Shown here: piece by piece, positions 26,257 to 35,318 of the stretch | How the letters are laid out: every line of letters begins with the position of its first letter | Numbering within the stretch: the first letter of the stretch is position 1 | Source of the DNA: Huaxiibacter chinensis | GTDB lineage: Bacteria > Pseudomonadota > Gammaproteobacteria > Enterobacterales > Enterobacteriaceae | DNA: 64,000 bases | Assembly: GCF_022171985.1 (NCBI RefSeq) | Contig: NZ_JAJVHF010000003.1 | Span: forward strand, 434,001-498,000 | Direction of reading: 5' to 3' | The notes under the pieces: generated by a model | The model's database searches: none | What the model was told of the DNA's origin: nothing | What the model saw: the letters and a program-made list of their open reading frames with translations, nothing else | Program-made: the position numbers and the translations under genes

Positions 26257-27259
26257 TAGCCCTGTTGAGCCGAAGCCCGATCTGACGATCGGTTTTCTGC
26301 TGATCAAGCAATTTACGCTGGCCTCGGTGGCGGGGCTGGTGGAGTCGCTGCGCTTTGCGGCGGACGAATCCTTCTCCAGTCGGCAGATTTTTTGTCGCTG
26401 GGAGTGGATGACCTGCGACGACCAGCCGGTCACCGCAAGCTGCGGGCTGCCGGTGTCACCCACCGCGAAGCTCGATTTTTCCCGCGACTGGGACTATTTC
26501 GTGGTCGCGGGGGGATTGCTGGAGGAGACCCGTCATCCCCCCGACTGGTTGTTACAAGCCCTGCGGGATTTGCATGCGCGTAATATCCCGATTATTACCC
26601 TCTGCAGCGGGGCGTTTGTGGCCGGTCACGCCGGGCTGCTGGACGGACATCACTGCGCGATCCACTTCACTACCCGCGACGAATTTCGGCTGCGCTTTCC
26701 CCTCGCCATTCCGGTGATTGATAAGACCTATATCAACGAAGGGGGGATTATTTCTTGCCCGGGCGGGACGGCTATTGATCTCGGTACCGATCTCATTCGC
26801 CAGCATTGTGGGCTTATCCGCGCGCAGAAAGTCCGCAAATATCTGCTGGTGGATGACGCTCGCCCCGTCGGTAAAGCCAGACATAAGGTTCCGCTTAACG
26901 CGCCGGAGGTGTATGAAAACGAGCAGGTGAATAAGGTGATTGCGCTGATGAAGCATCATCTTGACTCGCCCATCCCGCTCACCGAGGTGGCGGAGTTCGC
27001 GGGCGTGACCTTCCGCCAGTTGAATCTGATGTTCACGAAATGTACCGGCTATTCGGCGGCGGTTTACTGGCGCAGCATGCGCCTGGAGCAGGCGCGAAAG
27101 CTGATGTCTGATTCCAGTAACAGCATCAACACCATTGCCGCCGCAACCGGCTTTGCGGACGCATCACACCTGATTGCCTGGTTTCGTAAGCATTACGGTG
27201 AAACGCCCAGTGCCTTTCGCAAACGTCGCAGGGAAGTGGAAAAACTGGTGAAGGAATAA
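26240..27259 (+). CDS. GlxA-type AraC-family regulator (DJ-1/PfpI + AraC domains)
   Basis: A 339-residue regulator. Residues 13-200 form a DJ-1/PfpI-like domain with the nucleophile-elbow Cys in ITLCSGAFVAGHAGLLDG. Residues 235-335 hold two AraC helix-turn-helix motifs (LTEVAEFAGVTFRQLNLMFTKCTG and INTIAAATGFADASHLIAWFRKHYG). Relatives such as GbdR and CdhR control betaine or carnitine catabolism. The ATG lies within the end of the marR-like gene, implying coupled translation. It may control the adjacent permease or one of the catabolic units further downstream; the target is not shown by sequence. Confidence 0.88.
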   Translation: MKNDVDSPVEPKPDLTIGFLLIKQFTLASVAGLVESLRFAADESFSSRQIFCRWEWMTCDDQPVTASCGLPVSPTAKLDFSRDWDYFVVAGGLLEETRHPPDWLLQALRDLHARNIPIITLCSGAFVAGHAGLLDGHHCAIHFTTRDEFRLRFPLAIPVIDKTYINEGGIISCPGGTAIDLGTDLIRQHCGLIRAQKVRKYLLVDDARPVGKARHKVPLNAPEVYENEQVNKVIALMKHHLDSPIPLTEVAEFAGVTFRQLNLMFTKCTGYSAAVYWRSMRLEQARKLMSDSSNSINTIAAATGFADASHLIAWFRKHYGETPSAFRKRRREVEKLVKE

Positions 27260-27261
27260 CA

Positions 27262-27284
27262 AGGGCTGCCTCGTGCAGCCCTTT
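27262..27284. terminator. Bidirectional terminator after the AraC-type gene
   Basis: An 8-bp perfect stem (AGGGCTGC/GCAGCCCT) with a CTCGT loop and TT lies between the convergent regulator and permease genes. Confidence 0.75.
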
Positions 27285-27289
27285 GTCAC

Positions 27290-28675
27290 TTACAGACTGT
27301 GCCGTTTTGGCATCACTTCCTGCATCGACATTTTTTCGCGTGGGGCTTCATTGTCCAGCGACGAGGCCTCTTCCAGACTACGGGCACTGGTTTCCGGGGC
27401 GAGGAACCATGACACCACCAGACCAAAGAAGGTGATGGCCGCGGCGATATACATAGTCGATCCGATCCCGATGCTTTGTAATGATACCGGCACCAGCCAG
27501 GTTCCCACCGCCGCACCTACGCGCGACAGCGACGTTCCTACGCCGACAGCACCGGCGCGGATCTCGGTCGGGAAAATCTCGTTCGGGTAGACCAGTTGCA
27601 GCACCTGAGCGCCGCCGATAAACAGGGCGTACAGTCCGAACATCAGCAGGATCACCGCAGAAGGGCCATCACGCAGGAAGCCCAGCAGCAACAGGGCCAG
27701 CCCGGACCACAGGAAACTGTGCAGCAGCAGCTTGCGGCGTCCAAGCGTATTCACCAGACGGGTGGCAATCACGCAGCCCACCACGAACAGCAGGGTAATG
27801 GCCACCGATCCATAAGAGGCCCATCCTCCGCTCAGGTGCAGCGCATCCAGCACTTTTGGCGCAAATGCATAGACCGCGAACACCGGGATCACCGAGCAGG
27901 TCCAGAAGACGGTGACAAACGCCATTCTTTTGCCGTAACCGGAATGGAGCAGGCTGAAGAAGGAGAGATTTTTGCTTTCCGCCTGAACCGGCAGATTCGC
28001 CAGGCCAAAGTCCGGGCCGTAGACGCGACGGATAATCGCTTCTGCTTCGGCATGGCGGCCTTTACTGATCAACCAGCGTGGCGATTCTGGCGTGCCAAGA
28101 CGGACCAGGAACAGCAGTATGCCAATCACAGCGGTACTGGCAAGCGTGATGCGCCAGGCTTCTGGCCCGTCGAAACGGATGATCGCTTCGCCGGTCAGAT
28201 AGGCCATCGCGGCCCCCGCAAACCATAAAATAGTGAGCGTGGCGAGGCAGGGCCCACGGTTCTTCTTCGGCAAGAATTCGACCAGGAAGGCGGTCGCAAC
28301 CGGGTATTCGATCCCAACGGCGACCCCGTTCATAAAGCGTAAGGCAAAGAGCATTTCGCCACTTTGTACCCAATATTGCGCCATGGAGCAGACGACAAAA
28401 AGCGTCGGGCCGACAAAAAATAGTAAGCGTCTGCCCAGCCGGTCGGTGAGCGCGCCGCCGATAAACCCGCCAAAGAAGATGCCGATCAACGCGGAGGCAG
28501 CAATCAGACCTTCCCAGAACGCGCTCAGGCCCAGAGCAGGGGAGACTTTCATCATCGCGATGCCGATAATACTCAGCACATAGCCATCAATAAAGGAACC
28601 GCCTCCGGATCGAACGGTTAGCAACCGATGGAACCGATTAAGTGGAACGTCTTCTACTGAAAGGGTATTTGACAT
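27290..28675 (-). CDS. MFS permease, sugar-porter/aromatic-acid type
   Basis: A 461-residue, 12-helix major facilitator transporter. The loop 2-3 motif GGALTDRLGRRLLFFVG, the loop 4-5 RFMNGVAVGIEYPVATAFLVEFLP segment and PESPRWLISKGRHAEAEAIIRRVYG after helix 6 place it in the sugar-porter/organic-acid branch (YaaU-like). The second half repeats the pattern with RLVNTLGRRKLLL. It is convergent with the AraC-type regulator. A substrate shared with the nearby decarboxylase or the oxidative cluster is plausible, but the sequence does not decide it. The start at 28675 is preceded by a 256-base gap before the next gene. Confidence 0.85.
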   Translation of the reverse strand: MSNTLSVEDVPLNRFHRLLTVRSGGGSFIDGYVLSIIGIAMMKVSPALGLSAFWEGLIAASALIGIFFGGFIGGALTDRLGRRLLFFVGPTLFVVCSMAQYWVQSGEMLFALRFMNGVAVGIEYPVATAFLVEFLPKKNRGPCLATLTILWFAGAAMAYLTGEAIIRFDGPEAWRITLASTAVIGILLFLVRLGTPESPRWLISKGRHAEAEAIIRRVYGPDFGLANLPVQAESKNLSFFSLLHSGYGKRMAFVTVFWTCSVIPVFAVYAFAPKVLDALHLSGGWASYGSVAITLLFVVGCVIATRLVNTLGRRKLLLHSFLWSGLALLLLGFLRDGPSAVILLMFGLYALFIGGAQVLQLVYPNEIFPTEIRAGAVGVGTSLSRVGAAVGTWLVPVSLQSIGIGSTMYIAAAITFFGLVVSWFLAPETSARSLEEASSLDNEAPREKMSMQEVMPKRHSL

Positions 28676-28931
28676 GGTAACTCCTGTCTTTCACCGTTGT
28701 CGTTGAATTAACGCTATGTCGTGTGGCAGTCATCAACCCAATAAGCGATGAGGGCGTATAACAGGCGCACAAAACGAGTGCCGTTAATCAAACGATCACG
28801 GAATAAATGTAGGTCAGGTAAAAGTAATCAGCGATCTTAATAAATCATATTGTCTGTTATTTTTGGCAATTCATGGCAAATACTCCTCCGGTGCAGGATG
28901 GTCGAATAAGATGTTTATTATTATTAAGGTG

Positions 28932-29849
28932 TTACTTGCTTTCATTCACTGCGGGTAATACTTTCGGCGTCGCGCTGCGGGTGGACCACCAGCAGAGCAG
29001 CGATCCCAGGCTCACCATCGCCGAGCCTTGCCAGAACGACAGCGTGAGAGGCGAGCTCAGGATAAACGCGGCCAGTACCGCCGAGATGATCGGAATAAAG
29101 TACGAGGCGGCGGCCAGTACCGTGACGTTACCGTGCAATATCCCTACGTTCCACGCCGCGTAACCAAAGCCCATCGCGATGGCCGCCAGCAGCAGACTGA
29201 CCCACGCATGCCAGGAAAGAATAAATTCAGGCTGCGGAGAAAACAGATATTTCACCCATAATGTCAGCGCGGTTAAAATAAAAAACAGCGTAATGCCGTT
29301 ATGCCCTTTGGCAATTATTTTCGTGACCACGCAGTAGATGGCCCAAATAATGGCTCCGCTGAAGGCGAGGCCATAACTGAGTGGATTCTCCATAATATTA
29401 TTTATCATTTCATTCAAAGAGAAACCGTTGTCGCCACCTAATACCCGGCATATTCCCGCGATGGCTAATATCATGCCCGGAATAATGATCAGGCTGGTTT
29501 TTTGGCGGTTCACTATCACCGCCAGCAAAATGGTCATGCCTGGCCAGAGATAATTCACCATGCCCACTTCGATGGCCTGACGCCCCGTATGGGTGAAGCC
29601 CAGCGACAGCGACAGACAGAGTTCGTAACACACAAACAGAATACTGCCGAGGATCAGATAAGCGGGCGGAAACTGCCGCAGCTTAGGAAAGCCTACCGTA
29701 AACAACAGCAGCACGGCACTGCAGGTGTAAATCAATGCAGCACCGCCCACCGGGCCAAATCCTTCGCTCACGCTTTTAATCAAGCCAACGATGGCGCTCC
29801 ACAGCAGGATGGCTATCAATCCGATGAGTGTCGCTTTCTTCTGGGACAT
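28932..29849 (-). CDS. yddG: YddG-like aromatic amino acid/metabolite exporter (DMT superfamily)
   Basis: A 305-residue, 10-helix drug/metabolite transporter with two EamA repeats. Long stretches match E. coli YddG: GLIAILLWS, GPVGGAALIYTCSAVLLLFTVGFP, QAIEVGMVNYLWPGMTILLA, and YAAWNVGILHGNVTVLA. YddG exports aromatic amino acids and paraquat-like compounds. In K-12, yddG lies in another neighbourhood (near fdnG), so this is a moved copy or a paralogue. It is divergent from the DapA-family operon, so export of a related amino compound is possible. Confidence 0.82.
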   Translation of the reverse strand: MSQKKATLIGLIAILLWSAIVGLIKSVSEGFGPVGGAALIYTCSAVLLLFTVGFPKLRQFPPAYLILGSILFVCYELCLSLSLGFTHTGRQAIEVGMVNYLWPGMTILLAVIVNRQKTSLIIIPGMILAIAGICRVLGGDNGFSLNEMINNIMENPLSYGLAFSGAIIWAIYCVVTKIIAKGHNGITLFFILTALTLWVKYLFSPQPEFILSWHAWVSLLLAAIAMGFGYAAWNVGILHGNVTVLAAASYFIPIISAVLAAFILSSPLTLSFWQGSAMVSLGSLLCWWSTRSATPKVLPAVNESK

Positions 29850-30101
29850 ACCCTGTACCTCTGTTTACATTATCATCACAATCAGAGCCGCTGACTGTTA
29901 AATCCTGGTTAAAACCTGCCTTAAAACTATGCCTACGTATTGATGCTGTAAATACATCCCAGGAGGCAATAATTCCGGAATGTGATCGTTATCTGAAAAT
30001 ATATAGAAAATTACTACGTCGAGAAATAACTTTTAATTGATTGATTTTTATAGGGTAAAAACTTTGTCTATGTAGAAATATTCTCTTTTATCGTATTTAT
30101 A

Positions 30102-30122
30102 TTGTATTTTTCATGTATACAA
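30102..30122. promoter_or_regulatory. TGTATACA operator candidate before the DapA/ALDH operon
   Basis: TTGTAT-N9-ATACAA (30102-30122) contains the perfect palindrome TGTATACA at 30114-30121. The same palindrome occurs before the FAD oxidoreductase gene (33842-33849). It resembles operators of GntR/FCD regulators, one of which is encoded at 33024. Confidence 0.55.
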
Positions 30123-30233
30123 AAATTATTCGTCCATTGACCTCTTTCACCACTGTGTGCAAATTTTTAACAAACGCAGTCTGATCGGATGGCTGAGCAG
30201 GCTCTTATGGTCGTGAATTCTCTGGAGGTTATC

Positions 30234-31136
30234 GTGTTGACATTTGAAGGTATCTACACCCCGGCAATTACCCCTTACAAGGCGGATGGCAGCATTGATT
30301 TCGCACGCTTTGCTGAGGTGCTGGAATCCCTGATCGAAGCCCGCGTTCACGGCATCATCATTGGCGGGTCGACGGGCGAATACTACGCCCAGAGCGCACA
30401 AGAGCGTAAGGCCCTGGCGGAACACGCCCGCCAGGTGACCGCCAACCGCCTGCCGCTGATTGTCGGCACGGGTGCGATTCGAACAGAAGAAGCGGTGGAC
30501 TTTGCAAAACATGCACGCGAAATCAAAGCCGACGCCATTCTGGTGACGTCGCCACCCTACGCGCTGCCGACTGAACTGGAAAACGCCCATCACGCGCTGA
30601 CGGTCGATAAAGCCGCGCAGTTGCCGATCATGCTTTACAACTATCCGGGCCGGATGGGCATTACCATGGGCGAGACCTATTTCCGCGAAGTCAGCCGCTC
30701 ATCCAACGTGGTGGCAATCAAAGAAAGCTCGGGTGATTTTAATAATCTGCACCTGCTGGCCTGCAAATTCCCGAATATCGCGCTTTCCTGCGGCTGGGAC
30801 GATCAGGCGCTGGAGTTCTTCGCCTGGGGCGCGCGTAGCTGGGTCTGTGCCGGTTCTAACTTCATTCCACTTGAACACGTTGCGCTGTATGAAGCCTGCG
30901 TGGTGGAAAAAGATTTCGACAAAGGCCGTAAAATCATGGCGGCGATGATGCCGCTGATGAACTACCTCGACGGCGGTAAATTTGTGCAGTCCATCCGTTA
31001 TGGTTGCGAGCTGAACGGCCTGTCTTCCGGTCAGGTACGTGCGCCGCTGCAAAATCTGGATGAAGAAGAAAAAGCTCAGTTGAAAGCGGTCATTGCCGAT
31101 GTTAAACGCAACGTTGCTGCGGTGACGGCGGCGTAA
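30234..31136 (+). CDS. DapA/NanA-family lyase or dehydratase
   Basis: A 300-residue class I aldolase-fold enzyme of the dihydrodipicolinate synthase family. The GGSTGEYYAQSAQER motif, the Tyr in LYNYPGR (near 137) and Schiff-base Lys163 in VVAIKESSGD are present, so it should be active. It is not housekeeping DapA: it is clustered with an aldehyde dehydrogenase, a GntR regulator and an FAD amine/amino acid oxidoreductase. Related enzymes in such clusters include pyrroline-4-hydroxy-2-carboxylate deaminase and keto-deoxy sugar acid dehydratases. A GTG at 30234 is chosen, with GGAGG 5 bases upstream; a TTG at 30237 is an equal alternative. The aldehyde dehydrogenase follows 9 bases on. Confidence 0.82.
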   Translation: MLTFEGIYTPAITPYKADGSIDFARFAEVLESLIEARVHGIIIGGSTGEYYAQSAQERKALAEHARQVTANRLPLIVGTGAIRTEEAVDFAKHAREIKADAILVTSPPYALPTELENAHHALTVDKAAQLPIMLYNYPGRMGITMGETYFREVSRSSNVVAIKESSGDFNNLHLLACKFPNIALSCGWDDQALEFFAWGARSWVCAGSNFIPLEHVALYEACVVEKDFDKGRKIMAAMMPLMNYLDGGKFVQSIRYGCELNGLSSGQVRAPLQNLDEEEKAQLKAVIADVKRNVAAVTAA

Positions 31137-31145
31137 GGGGGCAGG

Positions 31146-32645
31146 ATGACACAGCTTCAGACTCTTCAGGACGTTACCCGCGTGGCGCATGAGCTTCGGC
31201 TTTCGGGCCAGGCTTTTATCAACGGTCGTTTTACACCTGCCCGTTCAGGGAAAACCCTGACCACGCAGCATCCGGCGACCGGCGAGGCCATTGTTGATAT
31301 CGCCGCCTGCGATGCGTCCGATGTTGACGCGGCGGTGAGTGCGGCGCGCGCGGCCTTTGACGGCGGAAGCTGGAGCAAGTGGGCTCCGGGCGAACGCAAA
31401 GCGGTGCTGCTGAAACTGGCGGCGCTAATGGAACAGGAGCTGGAATCGCTGGCGGTGCTGGAAAGTCTCGACAGCGGCAAACCGTTCGGGGAATGCCTGG
31501 CGGTGGACGTGCCGGAAACCGTGCATGTGCTGAAGTGGCATGCGGAAGCTATCGACAAACTCTACGACCACACGGCGCCTACCGGTAACGCGCTGGCGCT
31601 GGTGGTACGTGAGCCGATTGGCGTCGTGGGCTGCGTTTTGCCGTGGAACTTCCCGCTGTTAATGCTCGCCTGGAAAATTGGCCCGGCGCTGGCGGCAGGC
31701 TGTTCGGTGGTGGTGAAACCGGCGGAACAGACCTCTTTGACCGCGCTTCGCGTGGCTGAACTGGCGTTTGAAGCGGGTGTTCCTGCGGGGGTGCTCAATA
31801 TTGTTACCGGAACAGGGAAAGAGGTCGGCGAACCTATAGGCTTGCATCCGGATATCGACATGGTGAGTTTCACCGGCTCCACGGCGACCGGACGACGTTT
31901 CCTGCGTTATGCGGCAGATTCCAACCTCAAAAAAGTGGTGCTGGAATGTGGCGGCAAAAACCCGGCGCTGGTGTTTAACGATGCCGAGGATTTAGCCGCA
32001 GTTGCGGGACATGTGCTTAACGGCGCGTTCTGGAACATGGGGGAAAACTGCTCGGCCACATCCCGCCTGCTGGTTCAGGAAGAGGTGAAAGAGGCGCTGC
32101 TGGCAGAGATGGCGAAGCAGATCGGCGACTGGACGATGGGCAACCCGCTTGATCCCCGTAACCGTCTGGGGACGATGGTCTCTGCGGAGCACTTCAATAA
32201 GGTCAGCGGCTATCTTGATACCGCGCGTCAGGAAGGGTTGCGCGTGCTGCATGGCGGCAATACCGAGCAGGGCGCTTATGTCCAGCCGACGGTGATTGAC
32301 GGTGTGACGCCAGAAAGCGCGCTGTTCCGGGAAGAGATTTTTGGGCCGGTACTGTGCGTGACAACCTTCAAAACCGAAGCCCAGGCGATTGCACTGGCGA
32401 ACGATACCCCTTACGGGTTGGCGGCATCGGTTTATACCAGCAAGCTTAATCGTGCCATTCGCGTCTCCCGCGCGATCCGCGCCGGAACGGTGACCGTTAA
32501 CTGCTTTGGCGAAGGTGATGCCACAACACCATTTGGCGGTTATAAGCAGTCTGGCTTCGGGGGCCGGGATAAATCCGTGTTCGCGCTCGATCAGTACACT
32601 GAGCTCAAGACCATCTGGATTGATGTGACGGATGAGAGTGCCTGA
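31146..32645 (+). CDS. NAD(P)-dependent aldehyde dehydrogenase, PuuC-like
   Basis: A 499-residue ALDH-superfamily enzyme. VVKPAEQT and FTGSTATGRRFL bind the cofactor, LECGGKNPALVF holds the general-base Glu, and MGENCSATSRLLV has the catalytic Cys near residue 300. EEIFGPVLCV and PFGGYKQSGFG complete the fold. The closest pattern I recall is PuuC/BetB-type enzymes that oxidise amino- or gamma-aldehydes (for example gamma-glutamyl-aminobutyraldehyde, or 2-oxoglutarate semialdehyde). It follows the DapA-family gene closely, suggesting sequential steps. No lesion is seen, in contrast to the patD homologue further on. An AGGGGGCAGG precedes the ATG. Confidence 0.88.
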   Translation: MTQLQTLQDVTRVAHELRLSGQAFINGRFTPARSGKTLTTQHPATGEAIVDIAACDASDVDAAVSAARAAFDGGSWSKWAPGERKAVLLKLAALMEQELESLAVLESLDSGKPFGECLAVDVPETVHVLKWHAEAIDKLYDHTAPTGNALALVVREPIGVVGCVLPWNFPLLMLAWKIGPALAAGCSVVVKPAEQTSLTALRVAELAFEAGVPAGVLNIVTGTGKEVGEPIGLHPDIDMVSFTGSTATGRRFLRYAADSNLKKVVLECGGKNPALVFNDAEDLAAVAGHVLNGAFWNMGENCSATSRLLVQEEVKEALLAEMAKQIGDWTMGNPLDPRNRLGTMVSAEHFNKVSGYLDTARQEGLRVLHGGNTEQGAYVQPTVIDGVTPESALFREEIFGPVLCVTTFKTEAQAIALANDTPYGLAASVYTSKLNRAIRVSRAIRAGTVTVNCFGEGDATTPFGGYKQSGFGGRDKSVFALDQYTELKTIWIDVTDESA

Positions 32646-32763
32646 CGTCGTTTTTAACAACCTGGAAGACAGAATTCATTTCTATTTCTGTCTTCTGGTG
32701 GCGCTGCGGCTGTTTAGCTGTAAGAGGCAATTGAAAACGATCCGGCAAAAAAATGCCTTTATT

Positions 32764-32928
32764 ATGAGGTGGCTAAAAAATGCCGAACAGGTTGCCTCTT
32801 TTCGCCAGCGTGCCCGTAGCGAAATTGTCTGGTTGCGCGGGGAGATCCTGCGCCATTCGCCAGACCGGGATGTTGAACCCATCCTGCTGATGATTTACCG
32901 AACCGCCTGTGAAATGAGCGAAACGTGA
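32764..32928 (+). CDS. Possible small protein downstream of the ALDH gene, 54 aa
   Basis: An open frame (from 32632 as 98 residues, or 54 from the ATG at 32764) ends at 32928. The last 50 residues (ASFRQRARSEIVWLRGEILR and beyond) look amphipathic and charged, as in a real small helical protein. The upstream part is Cys/Phe-rich and unconvincing. There is no clear ribosome-binding site for either start. I do not recognise it; it may be a real small gene or a remnant. Confidence 0.3.
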   Translation: MRWLKNAEQVASFRQRARSEIVWLRGEILRHSPDRDVEPILLMIYRTACEMSET

Positions 32929-33023
32929 CTGGCGTTATGGATAATTTTTGCTGTGACGCGCCTTTCTGTGTAGGTTAAACAGCATCATAGTGAAGCATCA
33001 CGGGTCGATTTCAGGAGGCGGTA

Positions 33024-33713
33024 ATGAAAACGGGTAAGGCAGCGCTGTATGAGGATCTTAAGCGGCTGATCTTGACGATGGAGCTTGACCCCGATGAGTT
33101 GCTGGATGAAGCCAGCCTCACCGCTCAGTATGGCCTGTCACGTACGCCGGTGCGCGAAGTGTTTCAGCGTCTGGCAGGTGAAGGGTATCTGGAGATTGTG
33201 GAAAAGCGGGGCGTGCGCGTGATCCCCATGAGCCATGCCTCACTGCGCAACTTCTTCCTGGTGGCACCGATGATCTATGCCGCCACCGGGCGTCTTGCGG
33301 TTCAACACTACAAGCCTGCGCAGTTAAAAGCCTTAAAGGAGACGCAAAAGCGCTTTCGCAAAGCGGTTCAGAGCCATGATGCCGAAGCGCTGGCGCTGGA
33401 AAATAATCGCTTTCACGAGATCATGGGGGAGATGGCGGCGAACCCCTATTTACAACCGAGTCTCGGACGTTTACTCATTGATCATTGCCGGATCGGTCAC
33501 ACCTTTTTCCGTCCGCAAAATGACGATATGGAGCGACGTTTACAGTTAGCAGCCGATCATCACGATGCTTTTATCGCGGCCCTGGCGGCACGCGATGAGC
33601 AGGCAGTGGTGGATTTGGTGTTCGAACACTGGGAACTGTCCCGGGAAAATATGGAGATCTTTATCGCACCGCAGGGGCTTAAAGCCGATGAGCGCGTTCA
33701 GTCCTCTGAATAG
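33024..33713 (+). CDS. GntR-family regulator (FadR/FCD subfamily)
   Basis: A 229-residue regulator. An N-terminal winged helix (about 8-72, LLDEASLTAQYGLSRTPVREVFQRLAGEGYLEIVEKRGVRVIPMS) precedes an all-helical FCD ligand domain, with metal-ligand candidates in ENNRFHEIMGEM and DHHDAFIAAL. An AGGAGG precedes the ATG. It stands between the DapA/ALDH pair and the FAD oxidoreductase gene. The TGTATACA palindromes before both units are of the type bound by FCD regulators, so it is the likely controller of the cluster. Members typically sense organic acids. Confidence 0.88.
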   Translation: MKTGKAALYEDLKRLILTMELDPDELLDEASLTAQYGLSRTPVREVFQRLAGEGYLEIVEKRGVRVIPMSHASLRNFFLVAPMIYAATGRLAVQHYKPAQLKALKETQKRFRKAVQSHDAEALALENNRFHEIMGEMAANPYLQPSLGRLLIDHCRIGHTFFRPQNDDMERRLQLAADHHDAFIAALAARDEQAVVDLVFEHWELSRENMEIFIAPQGLKADERVQSSE

Positions 33714-33840
33714 CCTCCTTTGACATCATGCCTGCTGGCATTCGTCGGCAGGTTCATCTGTATTCAACCCCACTTATCGCCGCTCGCACGGGGGCTTTCT
33801 TACACCTTAATTAACCTAAAATTAACTATTTTTATACTTG

Positions 33841-33860
33841 TTGTATACATGAGATATACA
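33841..33860. promoter_or_regulatory. TGTATACA operator candidate before the FAD oxidoreductase gene
   Basis: TTGTATACAT is followed by GAGATATACA, giving TGTATA-N7-TATACA (33842-33860), and includes TGTATACA as found at 30114-30121. It lies about 100 bases before the GTG start of the oxidoreductase. Confidence 0.55.
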
Positions 33861-33958
33861 TCACGCATTCATTTTTTTAGCCTGGCTAACATACTTTCAG
33901 CAACGCTTACTGGCCTGGTAAGCGAAAGAAAAAATGACAGCGTATCGGAGTAACCAAC

Positions 33959-35278
33959 GTGCAAAAGATCACTTCACTTCCTGCTGATGACGCCCTGCCA
34001 GGGTGGTATCACACCAGTCCATCGCGTACCCCACGTCCTGCGCATGTGGGGCAAAAACAGACTCGCTGGGCCATTATTGGGGCGGGATTCACCGGCCTGG
34101 CCGCTGCCCGCCAGATGGCGCTTAACTTCCCCGACGATGAAATTGTATTAATTGAAGCGCAGGAAGTGGGCTATGGCCCGTCCGGGCGCAATGCGGGCTT
34201 TGCCATTGATGTGCCGCATGATATTGGCGCGAAGGATTACATTGGGGATATCACCACCGCCAGGCTTATCCTGAAGCTCAATACACTGGGGCAGAACACG
34301 CTGCGTGCTCTCGTGAAGGAGCAGGGTATTGAATGTCAGCTTTCTGATTCCGGCAAATATCAGGCGGCGGTGGGCGATGAGGGCGTGGCTATTCTGGAAG
34401 CCTACCGGAGCGGGCTGGAGAAAATTGGTCGTGAAACACAGATGATCTCCGGTCAGGATCTTCCTTACCATATCGGCACGCATTACTACAAACAGGCGCT
34501 CTATATTCCAGGAACCCTTCTTCTGCAACCGTCAGCGCTGGTGAAAGGGTTGGCGAATAGCCTGCCTGCGAACGTGACGCTTTATGAATATACGCCGATC
34601 ACTTCCATTAACTATGGCGAAAAAGTGACGCTGGTGCATGACAAGGGCAGCATTACCGCAGATAAACTGATCCTGGCAAATAACGCCTTTGCATCGCACT
34701 TTGGCTTCTTACGCGGTCGACTGCTTCCTACCTTCCTGTACGGTAGTTTGACACGTCCGCTGACGACCAGTGAGCAGGCACAACTGGGCGGTAAGCCAGT
34801 GTGGGGAGTGATCCCGGCGCATCCGTTTGGCAGTACCGTTCGCCGGACGCAGGACAACCGCATTCTGGTCCGTAACAGTTTCAGTTTCCATCCCGATGGT
34901 CGCCCGCGTGAGCATCTGCTGAATAACTTCATCGCCAATCACCGCAAATCGTTTGAACGTCGTTTCCCGATGCTCAATCAGGTTGATTTCGAGTATTCCT
35001 GGAGCGGGGCGATTTGTCTTTCGGAGAATCATGAAGGCTTCTTCGGCCAACTGGCACCCAATGTTTATGGTGCGCTGTGCTGTAATGGATTAGGGATCAC
35101 ACGCGGTACGGCCACCGGCAAACTGCTGGCAGACATGATTGCGGGTGAAAACAATGAACTGATCCATTTCCTGAAAAATTCACCAGGCCCGAATAAAACG
35201 CCTCCGGAACCGCTGTTGTCGATTGGCGTCAATTCCGTGCTGAAATGGGGACACTACAGAGCAGGTCTGGAGGTATAG
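33959..35278 (+). CDS. FAD-dependent oxidoreductase (DAO family, PuuB-like)
   Basis: A 439-residue D-amino-acid-oxidase-family flavoprotein. The dinucleotide fold IIGAGFTGLAAARQMA (39-54) and GYGPSGRNAGFAIDVPH are typical of the PuuB/OrdL branch, which oxidises amines such as gamma-glutamylputrescine, and of D-amino or hydroxyproline oxidases. The C-terminal half holds GALCCNGLGITRGTATGKLLADMIAG, the second FAD contact. The start is GTG at 33959 with GGAG 8 bases upstream. The product would be an aldehyde or imino acid and H2O2 or reduced carrier, suiting the neighbouring ALDH and DapA-family enzymes. Substrate unknown. Confidence 0.85.
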   Translation: MQKITSLPADDALPGWYHTSPSRTPRPAHVGQKQTRWAIIGAGFTGLAAARQMALNFPDDEIVLIEAQEVGYGPSGRNAGFAIDVPHDIGAKDYIGDITTARLILKLNTLGQNTLRALVKEQGIECQLSDSGKYQAAVGDEGVAILEAYRSGLEKIGRETQMISGQDLPYHIGTHYYKQALYIPGTLLLQPSALVKGLANSLPANVTLYEYTPITSINYGEKVTLVHDKGSITADKLILANNAFASHFGFLRGRLLPTFLYGSLTRPLTTSEQAQLGGKPVWGVIPAHPFGSTVRRTQDNRILVRNSFSFHPDGRPREHLLNNFIANHRKSFERRFPMLNQVDFEYSWSGAICLSENHEGFFGQLAPNVYGALCCNGLGITRGTATGKLLADMIAGENNELIHFLKNSPGPNKTPPEPLLSIGVNSVLKWGHYRAGLEV

Positions 35279-35298
35279 CGTTAATCACAAACGGGTGC

Positions 35299-35318
35299 AG
35301 GGCTGCTATTGCAGTCCT
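35299..35318 (+). terminator. Hairpin after the FAD oxidoreductase gene
   Basis: AGGGCTGC/GCAGTCCT pairs with one G-T wobble around a TATT loop, 20 bases past the stop. It lacks a T tract. Confidence 0.4.

Noticed and set aside
30147-30593. 148-codon minus-strand frame overlapping the DapA-family gene
   Set aside because: It is antisense to a clear enzyme gene and has no recognisable domain.
33720-33953. 77-codon open frame between the GntR gene and the FAD oxidoreductase gene
   Set aside because: It has no ribosome-binding site and overlaps the TGTATACA promoter region; the amino acid pattern is not protein-like.
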